Made by a program: the position numbers and the translations under genes
Assembly: GCF_024707505.1 (NCBI RefSeq)
Contig: NZ_CP102604.1
Coordinates: forward strand, 2,232,001 to 2,296,000
Length of the DNA stretch: 64,000 nt
Source of the DNA: Pantoea sp. SOD02
Lineage (GTDB): Bacteria; Pseudomonadota; Gammaproteobacteria; Enterobacterales; Enterobacteriaceae
Direction of reading: 5' to 3'
Part shown: piece by piece, positions 41,670 through 52,353 of the stretch
Layout of the letters: each line of letters begins with the position of its first letter
Numbering within the stretch: position 1 is the first letter of the stretch
The notes under the pieces: model-generated
What the model saw: only the letters and a program-made list of their open reading frames with translations
The model's database searches: none
What the model was told of the DNA's origin: nothing

Positions 41670-42863
41670 ATGCAAAAATTCACCTTAATACTTCTTAGCC
41701 TGGTGCTGCTGGCGCCGCTGGGCATTGATCTTTACCTCCCTACATTGCCGCAAATCGCCGAAGGTCTTAATAGCCCGGTGAGCCTTATCCAAATCACAAT
41801 TCCCCTGTTTTTATTGGTGATGGGCATCGGCCAACTGATTACCGGTCCGCTGGTGGATAATTTTGGTCGCAAGCCGATCGCCTTGATTGGTCTGGCGCTT
41901 TACATCGTTGGCAGCGCGATAGCCGCTACCAGCACGCTGTGGCCGGTGTTCTTCCTTGCGCGCATCATTCAGGGCTGCGCCGTGTGCTGCACTGCGGTGG
42001 TGGCATTTAGTGGCGTGCGCGATCGTCTCAGCGGCGAAGATGCCGCACGCGCTTACGGCTTTCTCAATGGTGCGCTGAATATCGTACCTGCGCTGGCACC
42101 GCTGCTTGGCGGGATTCTGGCTGAAGCCTACGGCTGGCGTATGCCGTTCTGGTTCCTGTGCGGCTATGCGGTGGTGATCGGCTTGATCGTGATGCTGTGG
42201 CTGCCGGAAACGCGTTCAGCTGACACGTTGCGCGTTAAAGGTTTACCGCTGGCGCAGTACGCTGCCATCGCCCGTGAACCGCGCTTCCTTGCCTTTGCTT
42301 TTGCCAATGCCGGCGCGCTAGGCATGGTGCTGACCTATGTGTCGCTGGCACCACACGTGCTGATGACCGAAGGCGGCCTGACGCCGCTACAATTCTCATT
42401 TGCCTTTGGCGCCAATGGTTTTTGGATCATGCTGGTTAGCGCTTTCGTGAACAAAACCATTCGCAAAGCGGGACGCCCGTTCTGTCTGGCGATGGGTTTC
42501 GCCACCATGTTGATCGGCGCGATTCTGTTAATGATGGGTACCACGCTATTACCGGCAGCGTGGCAAAACCATTGGTCGCTGTACATGATTCCGGTGGCGG
42601 TTTCCGTTGCTGGCCTGGCGTTCACGGTCGGTCCCGCAACCAGCTACGCGCTGGAGCCTTATCAGCAGCAAGCGGGCGTTGCTTCTGCACTGCAAGGATT
42701 TATTCAGATGGCGTGTGGTGCAGGCGGCAGCATGGCAATCGTGGCATTGCCGGTTGCGGAAAAATCGTCACTGGCATTGATGATGCTGCTGGGTGCAGCG
42801 CTGGCCATGACCGCCTGGCGCTGCAGCAAGAAGATGCACGGTCGCGTGACCGCGCTTAAATAA
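41670..42863 (+). CDS. Bcr/CflA-type MFS drug transporter
   Basis: Twelve-helix major facilitator of 397 residues in the DHA1 drug:H+ antiporter group. The start [16 protein letters not shown] matches the Bcr/CflA pattern (Asp and Pro in helix 1); motif A is in [16 protein letters not shown], and motif C-like glycine/proline positions lie in helix 5 ([15 protein letters not shown]). The substrate is not predictable. It is convergent with dadX and its last 8 bases overlap the dadX 3' end. E. coli K-12 has no gene at this place, so it may be a lineage-specific addition. Confidence 0.85.
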   Translation: MQKFTLILLSLVLLAPLGIDLYLPTLPQIAEGLNSPVSLIQITIPLFLLVMGIGQLITGPLVDNFGRKPIALIGLALYIVGSAIAATSTLWPVFFLARIIQGCAVCCTAVVAFSGVRDRLSGEDAARAYGFLNGALNIVPALAPLLGGILAEAYGWRMPFWFLCGYAVVIGLIVMLWLPETRSADTLRVKGLPLAQYAAIAREPRFLAFAFANAGALGMVLTYVSLAPHVLMTEGGLTPLQFSFAFGANGFWIMLVSAFVNKTIRKAGRPFCLAMGFATMLIGAILLMMGTTLLPAAWQNHWSLYMIPVAVSVAGLAFTVGPATSYALEPYQQQAGVASALQGFIQMACGAGGSMAIVALPVAEKSSLALMMLLGAALAMTAWRCSKKMHGRVTALK

Positions 42864-43926
42864 CCTCAACCGGAACGCGTGGCGCGAGCGCGCACATCAG
42901 CTCGTAGCCCACCGTTCCGGCGGCTTTTGCCACCTCATCGATCTTCACCTGATTGCCCCACAGCTCAACCTTCGAACCGATGCCGGCCTGCGGGCAAGGT
43001 TCCAAATCGATCATCATCATGTCCATAGAAATGGCGCCGAGCGTTTGCGTGCGGATGCCATCCACGCTGACTGGCGTGCCGGTTGGCGCATGTCGCGGAT
43101 AACCATCGGCGTAACCGCAGGCGACAATACCGATACGCTGCGCGCCGCTGGCGTGATAGCGATAACCGTAACCTACGCCTTCACCGGCATTCAGCTGCTG
43201 CACACCAATAATTTCGCTGCTGAGCGTCATTACCGGTTGCAATCCGGTGCTGGCGATATCCTGCCAGTCACCGCTCGGTGACGCACCGTAGAGAATAATG
43301 CCGGGACGCACCCAATCAAAATGCGCTTCAGGATGCCATAGCGTAGCCGCTGAGTTAGACAAGGAACGCGGGCATCCGAGCCCTTCCGCCGCCCGTTCAA
43401 CGCACTTCATCGGCTCAACTAATCCTTGCGGATTCTCTGCATCGGCAAAGTGCGCCATTAACGTCATTTCACCGACGTTCGGCATAGCACGCAGTTTCTG
43501 CCACGCCGCATGCGCCTGCTCTGGACGGAAACCAAGTCGATTCATGCCGCTGTTGATTTTGAGGTAAACATCGACCGGTGCCGACAGTTGTGCTTTGGCT
43601 AGCGCCTGAATTTGCCAGTTGCTGTGTACGCTGGTAGTGAGGCGATAGCGATCGATCAGCGCTAAATCATCGGCATGGAAGAAGCCTTCCAACAGCAGGA
43701 TAGGCTTTTTCCAGCCCTGCTCCCGCAGTAAGATCGCCTCTTCCATATTCAGCAGCGCAAAACCGTCGGTTTCGGCCAGACTTTGCCACACGCGGGCCAC
43801 ACCGTGACCATACGCATTGGCTTTCACCACCGACCAGACGCGTGATTGCGGTGCCGCCTGGCGTACGACAGCCAGATTATGACGCAGTGCCTGTTGATTG
43901 ATGGTGGCACCGGTTGGACGTGACAT
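42856..43926 (-). CDS. dadX: Catabolic alanine racemase DadX
   Basis: PLP enzyme converting L-alanine to D-alanine for catabolism by DadA and also for peptidoglycan. The 356 residues carry the PLP lysine in [10 protein letters not shown] (near residue 34) and the second catalytic base Tyr in the C-terminal domain (VGYGYRYH region). It follows dadA by 21 bp in the dadAX operon. The stop region overlaps the convergent MFS gene by 8 bp, with no hairpin between the two. Confidence 0.96.
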   Translation of the reverse strand: MSRPTGATINQQALRHNLAVVRQAAPQSRVWSVVKANAYGHGVARVWQSLAETDGFALLNMEEAILLREQGWKKPILLLEGFFHADDLALIDRYRLTTSVHSNWQIQALAKAQLSAPVDVYLKINSGMNRLGFRPEQAHAAWQKLRAMPNVGEMTLMAHFADAENPQGLVEPMKCVERAAEGLGCPRSLSNSAATLWHPEAHFDWVRPGIILYGASPSGDWQDIASTGLQPVMTLSSEIIGVQQLNAGEGVGYGYRYHASGAQRIGIVACGYADGYPRHAPTGTPVSVDGIRTQTLGAISMDMMMIDLEPCPQAGIGSKVELWGNQVKIDEVAKAAGTVGYELMCALAPRVPVEVI

Positions 43927-43947
43927 GCTTTTACTCTCCCTGAGGTC

Positions 43948-45249
43948 TCAGCGCGCCGCGCTGGCGTTACGCAGCGGCGAAGAATGTGGCTCAAAACCTG
44001 GCAGGTAGCGCAGCACTGACAAATCATCTGCGGCAATCGCCGGTTTCTGACCGGAAATTAAATCAGCCAAAAGCTGACCGGAACCACAGGCCATCGTCCA
44101 TCCCAGCGTACCGTGGCCGGTATTGAGATAGAGATTGGAGAGCGGCGTGCGCCCGACAATCGGCGTACCGTCTGGCGTCATTGGACGCAATCCGGTCCAG
44201 AACGTGGCCTGTTCGACAAATCCGCCTTCAGGATAGAGATCGCGGACCACCATCTCCAGCGTTTCGCGTCGTGCCGGCAACAGTTTGGTGTTAAAACCAA
44301 CAATTTCTGCCATGCCGCCCACGCGGATGCGATCGTCAAAGCGCGTGACAGCCACTTTGTAGGTTTCGTCGAGGATGGTGGAAACCGGTGCAGCGTCAGC
44401 GTTCTTGATCGGGATGGTCAACGAATAACCCTTCAGCGGATAAACCGGGATGGCGAGGATGTCTTTCAGCAGCGCGGTGGAATAGGAACCGAACGCCACC
44501 ACGTAAGCATCGGCTTTAATCACCTCATCGCCACACTTCACGCCATAAATGCGATTGCCCTCGCGCAGCAACTGATCAACCGACGTGTTGTAGCGGAAGG
44601 TCACGCCCGCCGCCGCAGCCATTTCGGCCAGGCGCTGAGTAAACAGCTGGCAGTCGCCGGTTTCGTCGTTAGGGAGACGTAAACCGCCGGTGAGTTTATG
44701 CGCCGTCGCCGCTAGCGCGGGTTCGACATTTTTCAGCTGATGCGCTTCCAGTAATTCATAGGGAACGCCCGCATCGCGCAGCACGGCGATATCTTTGCTG
44801 GCGCTTTCGAACTGTTGCTGCGTACGGAACAGCTGCAGCGTGCCGCCCTGACGACCTTCATAGGCGATGCCGGTGCTGGCGCGCAGTGTTTTCAGGCAGT
44901 CGCGGCTGTACTCCGCGATACGTACCATGCGGCTTTTATTCTCTTGATAATGCTGCATGTCGCAGTTACGCAGCATATTCCACATCCATTCCAGTTGGAA
45001 CTTACTGCCATCGAGACGAACCGCCAGCGGCGCGTGACGCTGGAACATCCATTTGACCGCTTTCAGCGGAACGCCCGGCGCCGCCCAAGGCGCGGCATAG
45101 CCCGGTGAGATCTGCCCCGCATTACCGGCGCTGGTTTCCAGCGCGGCGGCAGGCTGACGATCGATAACCGTGACCTCATGTCCGGCCTGCGCCAGGTACC
45201 AGGCGCTCGCCACGCCTACAACACCACTACCAAGAATCACTACGCGCAT
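43948..45249 (-). CDS. dadA: D-amino acid dehydrogenase small subunit DadA
   Basis: FAD-dependent, membrane-associated enzyme that oxidises D-alanine to pyruvate, passing electrons to the respiratory chain. The N-terminal dinucleotide fold is [20 protein letters not shown], with a C-terminal substrate/FAD part including [17 protein letters not shown]. The 433 residues match E. coli (432). It is the first gene of dadAX. Induction by alanine through Lrp and CRP is known in E. coli; I could not assign those sites here. Confidence 0.96.
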   Translation of the reverse strand: MRVVILGSGVVGVASAWYLAQAGHEVTVIDRQPAAALETSAGNAGQISPGYAAPWAAPGVPLKAVKWMFQRHAPLAVRLDGSKFQLEWMWNMLRNCDMQHYQENKSRMVRIAEYSRDCLKTLRASTGIAYEGRQGGTLQLFRTQQQFESASKDIAVLRDAGVPYELLEAHQLKNVEPALAATAHKLTGGLRLPNDETGDCQLFTQRLAEMAAAAGVTFRYNTSVDQLLREGNRIYGVKCGDEVIKADAYVVAFGSYSTALLKDILAIPVYPLKGYSLTIPIKNADAAPVSTILDETYKVAVTRFDDRIRVGGMAEIVGFNTKLLPARRETLEMVVRDLYPEGGFVEQATFWTGLRPMTPDGTPIVGRTPLSNLYLNTGHGTLGWTMACGSGQLLADLISGQKPAIAADDLSVLRYLPGFEPHSSPLRNASAAR

Positions 45250-45743
45250 AAGCCCCTCGTCGCAGCAAAAGAATAATTAACTATTAACCAAGCCCAAGAC
45301 AGCATAACCCGACCGCCACTTAAATCTTACATTCGACCGACTTATTTCACATGTTTTTTACCTGGCTGCACACTGAAATCATGCAATAGAGCCAAAATCA
45401 GGATTTTTTATGCCTTAAATCCCTTAATCAGCAATTTATTATGCGGATGGCAGCGGTTTTGACTTTTTTCAGGAGAAAGCGCCGCAGTCATACAATCCAC
45501 TTATAAACAGAATATTGTTCTGACAAATAAAATAAAACCAATATTTGTCATCAGTATCGACTTAACTAACGCTTTTTGAATGATTTTCTGCCAAAAGAAT
45601 TCGATTGAGATTCAGTTTCGGATAGGCGACAGTGGACTATCATTGAAGTGTTCGCTCAGTTTTATTGGGCCATCTTTACTCAGGATGAGGCCTTAAACGA
45701 TCGTGACAGGTAATTCCTGCCGCTTGCAAAACAGAGGTGCGCT
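45250..45743. other. dadA/ycgB divergent intergenic region
   Basis: A 494-bp gene-free, AT-rich region that must hold the dadAX and ycgB promoters. The striking element is a 30-bp inverted repeat at 45521-45550 (see separate entry). A GAGGTG ribosome site precedes ycgB. No convincing small ORF is seen. Confidence 0.6.
45521..45550. repeat. 30-bp inverted repeat between dadA and ycgB
   Basis: Perfect 9-bp arms TGACAAATA (45521-45529) and TATTTGTCA (45542-45550), centres 21 bp apart (two helical turns), in an AT-rich context. The geometry suits a dimeric regulator; no regulator is assigned. Confidence 0.6.
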
Positions 45744-47279
45744 ATGACGACAATCTTTGACGAGCCAACCCGCAACAGTAAACGACTCAGTGATGGTCCC
45801 GACTGGACTTTCGAACTGCTGGATGATTATCTGGCGGAAATTGACCGCGTAGCCAAAAGTTACGGACTGGAAACCTATCCGCACCAAATTGAAGTGATCA
45901 CCTCCGAACAGATGATGGATGCCTACTCCAGCGTGGGTATGCCGATTAACTATGCACACTGGTCGTTCGGCAAGAAATTCATCGAAACGGAACAGCGCTA
46001 TAAGCACGGTCAGCAAGGCCTGGCGTATGAGATCGTCATCAACTCCAATCCGTGTATCGCCTATTTGATGGAAGAGAACACCATGACCATGCAGGCGCTG
46101 GTGATGGCGCACGCCTGTTACGGTCACAACTCGTTCTTCAAAAATAACTATCTGTTCCGCAGCTGGACCGATGCCAGTTCCATCGTGGATTACCTGCTCT
46201 TCGCCAGAAATTACATTACCGACTGCGAAGAGCGCTACGGCGTGGAGGAAGTTGAACGGCTGCTCGATTCCTGCCATGCGCTGATGAACTACGGCGTGGA
46301 TCGCTACAAACGTCCGCAGAAAATTTCGCTGCAGGAAGAGAAAGCTCGCCAGCAGAGCCGTGAAGAGTATTTGCAGAGTCAGGTTAATACGCTGTGGCGT
46401 ACCTTGCCGCGTAAAGAGAAGGAGTCGGTGCATATTGAGGCATCGCGCTACCCTTCTGAACCGCAGGAAAACCTGCTCTATTTCATGGAAAAAAATGCGC
46501 CGCTGCTGGAATCCTGGCAACGTGAAGTGCTGCGCATTGTGCGTAAAGTTAGCCAGTATTTTTATCCGCAGAAACAGACGCAGGTAATGAATGAAGGCTG
46601 GGCCACGTTCTGGCACTACACCATCCTTAATCATCTGTATGACGAAGGCAAAGTGTCGGAACGCTTTATGATGGAGTTCCTGCACAGCCACACCAACGTG
46701 GTGTATCAGCCGCCGTATAACAGTCAGTGGTATAACGGCATCAACCCGTATGCGCTGGGCTTTGCGATGTTCCAGGACATCAAGCGTATTTGTCAGACGC
46801 CAACCGAAGAAGACCGCTACTGGTTCCCGGACATTGCTGGTTCGGACTGGCTGAAAACCATGCATTTCGCCATGCGCGAGTTTAAGGATGAGAGCTTTAT
46901 CAGCCAGTTCCTGTCACCGAAAGTGATGCGTGATTTCCGTCTGTTCACGGTAATGGATGATGACCGCAACAATTTCCTCGAAATTGCAGCGATCCATGAT
47001 GAAGCGGGTTATCGCGCCATTCGTCAGCAGTTGTCGGCGCAATACAATCTGAGCAATCTGGAACCGAACATTCAGGTCTACAACGTGGATTTACGTGGCG
47101 ACCGCTCACTGACATTGCGTTATGTGCCGCAACAGCGTGCGCCGCTCGATAAGAGCCGCAAAGAAGTGTTGAAGCATGTGCATCGTTTGTGGGGCTTTGA
47201 TGTGATTCTGGAGCAACAGAATGAAGACGGCAGCGTCGAGTTGCTGGATCGTTCACCCGCGCGCGGCCCAACGCTATAA
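45744..47279 (+). CDS. ycgB: SpoVR family protein YcgB
   Basis: Cytoplasmic protein of 511 residues, homologous to Bacillus SpoVR, of unknown biochemical role; in E. coli it belongs to the stationary-phase (RpoS) set and is often linked to YeaG/YeaH. Conserved parts are the acidic N-terminal half, NEGWATFWHYTILN with possible metal-binding His/Glu, and YNGINPYALGFAMFQDI. It is divergent from dadA. It ends in a strong bidirectional terminator shared with fadR. Confidence 0.95.
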   Translation: MTTIFDEPTRNSKRLSDGPDWTFELLDDYLAEIDRVAKSYGLETYPHQIEVITSEQMMDAYSSVGMPINYAHWSFGKKFIETEQRYKHGQQGLAYEIVINSNPCIAYLMEENTMTMQALVMAHACYGHNSFFKNNYLFRSWTDASSIVDYLLFARNYITDCEERYGVEEVERLLDSCHALMNYGVDRYKRPQKISLQEEKARQQSREEYLQSQVNTLWRTLPRKEKESVHIEASRYPSEPQENLLYFMEKNAPLLESWQREVLRIVRKVSQYFYPQKQTQVMNEGWATFWHYTILNHLYDEGKVSERFMMEFLHSHTNVVYQPPYNSQWYNGINPYALGFAMFQDIKRICQTPTEEDRYWFPDIAGSDWLKTMHFAMREFKDESFISQFLSPKVMRDFRLFTVMDDDRNNFLEIAAIHDEAGYRAIRQQLSAQYNLSNLEPNIQVYNVDLRGDRSLTLRYVPQQRAPLDKSRKEVLKHVHRLWGFDVILEQQNEDGSVELLDRSPARGPTL

Positions 47280-47282
47280 AGC

Positions 47283-47314
47283 AAAAAACCGGACTGTTGA
47301 GGTCCGGTTTTTCT
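47283..47314. terminator. Bidirectional terminator between ycgB and fadR
   Basis: AACCGGAC (47287-47294) pairs with GTCCGGTT (47302-47309), with an A run on the left and TTTTCTTTT on the right, between convergent genes. Confidence 0.92.
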
Positions 47315-47315
47315 T

Positions 47316-48035
47316 TTATCGCTTGCTGGCTAAATCGTCCGGCATGCTTTTCTGCATCTTATGCCAAATCTCACCGCTGCGGCGTCCGTATTCACGCACG
47401 CTATCGACAATCTGCTCCTGCGATGGGTTGGCCACGCACAGGTCAGCCAATTGGCGATAGAAGTTACGCGCCAGTTCACGCGCTTCCAGGCTGGAGAAGT
47501 AGTGACGACCAACGCGGGTATACAAGCCTTTCAGGCCGTTCAAAATCAGACCATAAATCGGGTTGCCCGAGGCAAACGCCAGGCCGCGGAACACGCGATA
47601 ATCCAGCTCGGTATAGGCTTCGGCTTTATCTTCCTCAATCAGCGCATTCTCCAGCACTTCACGCGCTTTTTCTGGATGATGACGCAGCGCACGGCTGATA
47701 AAAATCGACGAAATGTTGGTGCGCACCGACAGCAAATTATCAATCAACTGCGGGACGCTATCGTGATCGAGTCGGGCCAGGGTTTCGAGGATGTTTAAAC
47801 CGGAGGTTTCCCAGAAATCGTTAACGCGCGTCGGTTTGCCATGTTGAATGGTCAACCAGCCATCACGCGCCAGACGCTGCAACACTTCACGCAACGTGGT
47901 GCGTGTTACGCCAATCAGTTCAGAAAGCTCACGTTCGGCAGGTAGAATGGATCCCGGCGGAAAACGACTGTTCCAGATGCTTTCAATAATATACTCTTCA
48001 GCAAATCCCGCGGGGCTCTGCGCCTTAATCACCAT
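47316..48035 (-). CDS. fadR: Fatty acid metabolism regulator FadR
   Basis: GntR-family dimer that represses fad genes and activates fabA/fabB; long-chain acyl-CoA releases it from DNA. The N-terminal winged helix-turn-helix covers about residues 9-75 ([30 protein letters not shown]). The C-terminal helical acyl-CoA-binding domain covers about 80-239. The length of 239 is exact for the family. fadD, a classical target with a visible operator, lies about 7.5 kb away. Confidence 0.97.
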   Translation of the reverse strand: MVIKAQSPAGFAEEYIIESIWNSRFPPGSILPAERELSELIGVTRTTLREVLQRLARDGWLTIQHGKPTRVNDFWETSGLNILETLARLDHDSVPQLIDNLLSVRTNISSIFISRALRHHPEKAREVLENALIEEDKAEAYTELDYRVFRGLAFASGNPIYGLILNGLKGLYTRVGRHYFSSLEARELARNFYRQLADLCVANPSQEQIVDSVREYGRRSGEIWHKMQKSMPDDLASKR

Positions 48036-48355
48036 AGCATTTATTTCTCGTTGCTTTCTTTATCGTAATGCGACTCATCATACCAGAGCGGCTATAGCGG
48101 AAATAGCCTGCCAACCGATTAAAAGCGCGCGCTGGCGCAAAATTCAGCCGTGAATTCAGAGGAAATTCCCCGGTCAGGCACACGTTTGCGCTGCGTCTGC
48201 AGCTTGCGCTCTTCGGGTCATGCGCTCAACAGACACTTTTTTGGCCTCAACGCGACTTAAGTCATTTTTGTACATGATTTTTTCCCGTTACCTGGCTGGC
48301 ACGGTTGCGCTTTTGGTTTACACTGCGAAACATTAACGGTTACAGGAAAAGCAAT
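48036..48355. other. fadR/dsbB intergenic region
   Basis: A 320-bp gene-free gap between divergent fadR and dsbB. In E. coli K-12 nhaB lies here; no nhaB coding remnant is readable in any frame. The gap holds the two promoters, which I cannot place exactly. An AGGA ribosome site lies before the dsbB ATG. Confidence 0.6.
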
Positions 48356-48886
48356 ATGTTGCGATATTTGAATCAATGCTCGCGTGGACGCGGTGCCTGG
48401 CTTCTGCTGGCCCTGACGGCGTTGGCGTTTGAATTGACGGCGTTGTATTTTCAGCACGTGATGGGGCTGCAGCCCTGCGTAATGTGTATTTATGAGCGTT
48501 GCGCGCTGTTTGGCGTGATGGGCGCGGGCATTGTGGGCGCTATTGCGCCGAAAACACCGCTACGCTGGGCGGCCATTCTCATCTGGATCTACAGCGCGAT
48601 TGAAGGCACGCGCCTCTCTTACGATCACACCATGATTCAACTGCATCCCAACCCGTTTGTCACCTGCGACTTTGCCGCGCGTTTCCCAACCTGGTTGCCG
48701 CTGGATAAATGGTTGCCTTCTGTATTCGTAGCGAGCGGTGATTGCGCCGAGCGCGGCTGGACCTTCCTGACCTGGAGCATGCCGCAGTGGATGATCGTGA
48801 TTTTTGCCGCTTATCTGCTGGTGGCGCTGCTGGTGCTGATTGCACAACCGTTCAAACCGAAACGCCGCGATCTGTTCGGGCGCTAA
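48356..48886 (+). CDS. dsbB: Disulfide bond formation protein DsbB
   Basis: Four-helix inner-membrane oxidase that reoxidises DsbA and passes electrons to quinones. The redox pairs are visible: CVMC (Cys41/Cys44) after helix 1, and the periplasmic cysteines in VTCDF and SGDCAE (about 104 and 130). The ATG at 48356 gives 176 residues as in E. coli; the longer frame upstream has no family support. Confidence 0.96.
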   Translation: MLRYLNQCSRGRGAWLLLALTALAFELTALYFQHVMGLQPCVMCIYERCALFGVMGAGIVGAIAPKTPLRWAAILIWIYSAIEGTRLSYDHTMIQLHPNPFVTCDFAARFPTWLPLDKWLPSVFVASGDCAERGWTFLTWSMPQWMIVIFAAYLLVALLVLIAQPFKPKRRDLFGR

Positions 48887-48894
48887 GCACAAAC

Positions 48895-48922
48895 AAAACA
48901 GGCAGCCTTGGCTGCCTGTTTT
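48895..48922. terminator. Bidirectional terminator between dsbB and ycgN
   Basis: A perfect 13-bp stem (48895-48907 with 48910-48922), arms with AAAACAGGCAGCC, two-base loop; it carries its own A and T tracts, so works both ways. Confidence 0.92.
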
Positions 48923-48926
48923 ATGC

Positions 48927-49373
48927 TTAACCGTTACGATCCGGTCGATCGATTATATGCTCTTCCCAATCCCGCACTTCACTCTCTCGCACCGCAATAA
49001 AACGCACGGAAATGCGCTGCGCATGCATCGCCTTTTTAGAACCGGCGATCAGCGGATGCCACGCCGGCAAGGTTTTGCCTTCTCCCAAAACACGATAGGC
49101 GCAGGTGCGCGGCAGCCATTCAAAACTGGTGAGGTTTTCACGCGTCAGTTTGATGCAATTCTCTTCCAACTCAAAACGATGCTCGTAGTTACGACACTGG
49201 CAGGTTTTGATATTCAGCTGATTGCAGGCCACGTTGGTGAAGTAGATTTCGTCGGTGTCCGCATCCTGCAACTTATTCAGGCAACATTGGCCGCAGCCGT
49301 CGCACAGGGATTCCCACTCTGCGTCGTTCATTTGGTCAAGGCGTTTAGTCTGCCAGAAAGGTTGTTCAGTCAT
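48927..49373 (-). CDS. ycgN: YcgN, cysteine-rich UPF0260 protein
   Basis: Cytoplasmic protein of 148 residues in the UPF0260/YkgJ-like family, with the cysteine cluster CDGCGQCC near the N-terminus and further Cys in [16 protein letters not shown] and RTCAYR, suggesting a metal or iron-sulfur site. Its function is unknown. I start at the ATG at 49373 ([15 protein letters not shown]); a TTG seven codons upstream is less likely. It is the last gene of a minus-strand group with ycgM. Confidence 0.92.
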   Translation of the reverse strand: MTEQPFWQTKRLDQMNDAEWESLCDGCGQCCLNKLQDADTDEIYFTNVACNQLNIKTCQCRNYEHRFELEENCIKLTRENLTSFEWLPRTCAYRVLGEGKTLPAWHPLIAGSKKAMHAQRISVRFIAVRESEVRDWEEHIIDRPDRNG

Positions 49374-49437
49374 GATGGCGGTCCGGGTTAGCAAAGAGAC
49401 CGCACCTTATAAAGGTTCAGGTGCGGTGATGCAAGTT

Positions 49438-50097
49438 TTACAGAACGCGCGTCGAAATACCGTGACCGGCCAGCGTGATTTCCAGCTTATCGCCAGAACG
49501 CATCGGGCCAACGCCTTCTGGCGTCCCGGTCAGCACCACATCGCCCGCGCGCAGAGTGAAATACTGGCTCATATAGGCAATCAGCGGCAAAATTTTGTGG
49601 ATCATATCGGCGGTCGTGCCGTGCTGGCGCACTTCGCCGTTAACAATCAGCTTCAGTTCGGTGTCCTGAGGATCGCCGCTAAACTCAGAAACGGGAATAA
49701 AACCCGACAGCGGACACGAGTTATCGAAACCTTTGGATTTTTCCCACGGTTGGCCCGCTTTCTTCAAACCGGCCTGCACGTCGCGTAAGGTCAAATCCAG
49801 CGCGACGCCATAGCCAGCAATCGCCTTCGCCACGTGCTCTTCGCTCGCCTGTTTCAGCGTTGAGCCAATCAGCACTACCAGCTCCACTTCATGATGCACT
49901 TCACCAAAATTTGCCGGAATCGACAGCGGCTGGCGCAAATCGCACACCGCAGTTTCCGGTTTGATAAACACCACCGGTTCGGTTGGCGTGGCACTTCCCA
50001 TCTCCTTTATGTGCTTCGCATAGTTGCTGCCGACGCAAACCACTTTGCTGACCGGATAATCCAACAGAGCGCCCTGCCAGTTACGATGCTGATACAT
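49438..50097 (-). CDS. ycgM: Fumarylacetoacetate hydrolase-family protein YcgM
   Basis: FAH-superfamily enzyme of 219 residues. The family contains acylpyruvate hydrolases and oxaloacetate tautomerases; the substrate of this one is not certain. Metal ligands are in VHHEVELVVLIG (Glu) and LDLTLRDVQ (Asp), with KGFDNSCPLSGF and LTGTPEGVGPM as core segments. The ATG at 50097 follows AGGGGAA and matches E. coli; a longer frame of 13 extra codons is rejected. Confidence 0.93.
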   Translation of the reverse strand: MYQHRNWQGALLDYPVSKVVCVGSNYAKHIKEMGSATPTEPVVFIKPETAVCDLRQPLSIPANFGEVHHEVELVVLIGSTLKQASEEHVAKAIAGYGVALDLTLRDVQAGLKKAGQPWEKSKGFDNSCPLSGFIPVSEFSGDPQDTELKLIVNGEVRQHGTTADMIHKILPLIAYMSQYFTLRAGDVVLTGTPEGVGPMRSGDKLEITLAGHGISTRVL

Positions 50098-50364
50098 GCT
50101 ATTCCCCTGCTTTGGTTGTGTTTGCCGCCAGTGCATCTGGCGATGAAGTCTGGCTCAGTGCCGGAACGCGGCAGGCTGAGGTGGAATATATTAGCGGGTT
50201 TATGGCGGCAGGCGTGGCGGAAATTGTCAAAAGTCGTTAATCGTATACAACAAAATCAGCTAAACGCTTTGATAATTGCCCGCAATAAAGGGTTAAAGCG
50301 GGCAGTTAATTAACGCAAATAGCACTGATTATTTCTACAGGATATATTTACAGATGAATCTGAA

Positions 50365-50640
50365 TTAATCTTTTTTACCCTGATCGAGATGAATGTTGAG
50401 CAGACTTTCAACCGGTGGTGGAATTTGCAAATAATAGCCGTGTTCGCTTAAACCTTGCTTAACTTTATTGATATCCGCGTTAGCCAGCTTGTCGCGCTTA
50501 TCCAGCGATAACACCATTGCCAGCTGGGGTTTGCCGAAGCCACGCAGCAGTTCTTCTGGTACCCGTGAAAAATCGTCTTTTTTTTCAACATACAGATAAG
50601 TCTGTTCACGTTGCGGGCTTCTGTAGATCACACAAAACAT
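50365..50640 (-). CDS. ycgL: YcgL domain protein
   Basis: Small cytoplasmic protein of 91 residues of the YcgL family (alpha/beta fold), function unknown. Conserved parts are [20 protein letters not shown] and [14 protein letters not shown]. It is divergent from minC, as in E. coli. The gap to ycgM (about 270 bp) has no gene that I can support. Confidence 0.93.
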   Translation of the reverse strand: MFCVIYRSPQREQTYLYVEKKDDFSRVPEELLRGFGKPQLAMVLSLDKRDKLANADINKVKQGLSEHGYYLQIPPPVESLLNIHLDQGKKD

Positions 50641-50793
50641 ATTTTTTACTCGAATTAACCGATGGCGTCACTTGCCTGAATATAGCAGTAACTATAACAT
50701 GCTTGCAGAACTTCGAATATTGACCGTTTGATGTTATTGCCGATTTTATCGGCGTACATTTAAGGGTCGTAAAACAGGACTGAGTCAGCACAG

Positions 50794-51504
50794 ATGTCGC
50801 AAACGCCAATCGAATTCAAGGGAAGCAGTTTTACCCTGTCAGTCGTTCATCTGCATCATTCGCAACCCGAGGTGATTCGTCAGGCGCTACAGGACAAAAT
50901 CGATCAGGCACCTGCCTTTTTGCTGAATGCGCCGGTGGTGCTGAATGTTTCTGCGCTAACCGGCGACATTAACTGGAAACAGATGCAACAAGCGGTGATG
51001 GCGACCGGTCTGCGTATCGTCGGTGTCAGCGGTTGCAAAGATGAAGCCCTGAAAAAAATGATTGCCCGCGCGGGTTTGCCGGTACTTTCGGAAGGTAAAG
51101 AGAGCCGCAAACAGGCTGCGGCTCCCATGGTTGAAGCCGCGCCGGTTGTTCCGGCAGTGATCGCTGAAGCCGCCAGTAAAACCCGCATCATTAATACGCC
51201 GGTGCGTTCGGGCCAACAGATTTATGCGCGCAATGCCGACCTCATCGTCACCAGCAGCGTCAGCGCCGGTGCCGAATTGGTTGCCGACGGCAACATCCAT
51301 ATTTACGGCATGATGCGCGGTCGCGCGTTGGCCGGTGTCGGCGGACAACGCGACAGCCAGATTTTTTGCACCAACCTCGCCGCAGAGTTGGTCTCTATTG
51401 CCGGGGAATATTGGATGATGGATCACATTCCGGCGGAATTCTTTGGTAAAGCGGCGCGTCTGAGTCTCCAAGATGGCGCGCTGACCATTCAGACACTTAA
51501 TTAA
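50794..51504 (+). CDS. minC: Septum site-determining protein MinC
   Basis: Inhibitor of FtsZ polymerisation that, bound to MinD at the poles, keeps division at mid-cell. The N-terminal FtsZ-interacting domain (about 1-105) is followed by an Ala/Pro/Val-rich linker and the C-terminal beta-helix domain (about 130-236) that binds MinD and FtsZ tails ([13 protein letters not shown]). It is the first gene of minCDE. 236 residues. Confidence 0.97.
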   Translation: MSQTPIEFKGSSFTLSVVHLHHSQPEVIRQALQDKIDQAPAFLLNAPVVLNVSALTGDINWKQMQQAVMATGLRIVGVSGCKDEALKKMIARAGLPVLSEGKESRKQAAAPMVEAAPVVPAVIAEAASKTRIINTPVRSGQQIYARNADLIVTSSVSAGAELVADGNIHIYGMMRGRALAGVGGQRDSQIFCTNLAAELVSIAGEYWMMDHIPAEFFGKAARLSLQDGALTIQTLN

Positions 51505-51537
51505 GCCCCTTTTCTTTCGTTAAGGAAATCAACATTT

Positions 51538-52350
51538 ATGGCACGCATTATTGTAGTTACATCGGGTAAAGGGGGCGTTGGCAAGACCACGTCAAGCGCG
51601 GCCATCGCCACCGGCTTAGCGCAGAAAGGCAAAAAAACCGTCGTCATCGATTTCGATATCGGCCTGCGTAACCTCGATTTGATCATGGGCTGTGAACGCC
51701 GCGTGGTGTATGACTTTGTTAACGTCATTCAGGGTGACGCGACGCTGAACCAGGCACTGATTCGCGACAAGCGTACAGAGCAGCTTTATATTTTGCCAGC
51801 TTCACAGACGCGTGATAAAGATGCGCTGACGCGTGAAGGCGTTGAGAAAGTGCTGAACGATCTGGCGGCGATGGAGTTTGACTTTATCGTCTGCGACTCA
51901 CCAGCAGGTATCGAAACTGGCGCTCTGATGGCGTTGTACTTCGCTGATGAAGCCATCATCACCACCAACCCGGAAGTCTCTTCAGTACGTGACTCCGACC
52001 GTATTCTCGGCATCATCTCTTCGAAATCCCGTCGTGCAGAGAACAGTCAGGATCCGGTGAAAGAGCATCTGCTGCTGACTCGTTACAATCCTGGCCGCGT
52101 TACCCGTGGCGATATGCTGAGCATGGAAGATGTGCTGGAAATTTTGCGCATTCCACTGGTTGGCGTCATCCCGGAAGATCAATCTGTCCTGCGCGCCTCT
52201 AACCAGGGTGAGCCGGTGATCCTCGACGCAAACGCTGACGCCGGTAAAGCCTATGCTGATACCGTAGATCGCCTGCTTGGCGAAGAACGCCCCTTCCGCT
52301 TTATTGAAGAAGAGAAGAAGGGTTTCCTTAAACGCCTGTTCGGGGGATAA
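51538..52350 (+). CDS. minD: Septum site-determining ATPase MinD
   Basis: Membrane-binding ATPase that oscillates with MinE and recruits MinC. Deviant Walker A GKGGVGKTT with Lys11 and Lys16, switch motif FDIGLRNLDLIMG, and the C-terminal amphipathic membrane-targeting helix (FLKRLFGG). 270 residues, 33 bp after minC and 3 bp before minE. Confidence 0.98.
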   Translation: MARIIVVTSGKGGVGKTTSSAAIATGLAQKGKKTVVIDFDIGLRNLDLIMGCERRVVYDFVNVIQGDATLNQALIRDKRTEQLYILPASQTRDKDALTREGVEKVLNDLAAMEFDFIVCDSPAGIETGALMALYFADEAIITTNPEVSSVRDSDRILGIISSKSRRAENSQDPVKEHLLLTRYNPGRVTRGDMLSMEDVLEILRIPLVGVIPEDQSVLRASNQGEPVILDANADAGKAYADTVDRLLGEERPFRFIEEEKKGFLKRLFGG

Positions 52351-52353
52351 CCA

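Noticed and set aside
45693-46865. A 390-codon open frame antisense to ycgB
   Set aside because: It is a shadow of a strongly conserved gene on the other strand and has no ribosome site or family features.
48293-48310. TGGCACGGTTGCG upstream of dsbB looks like a sigma-54 promoter
   Set aside because: The distance between GG and GC is 7 bp (11 bp from the preceding GG), not the strict 10 bp needed by sigma-54.
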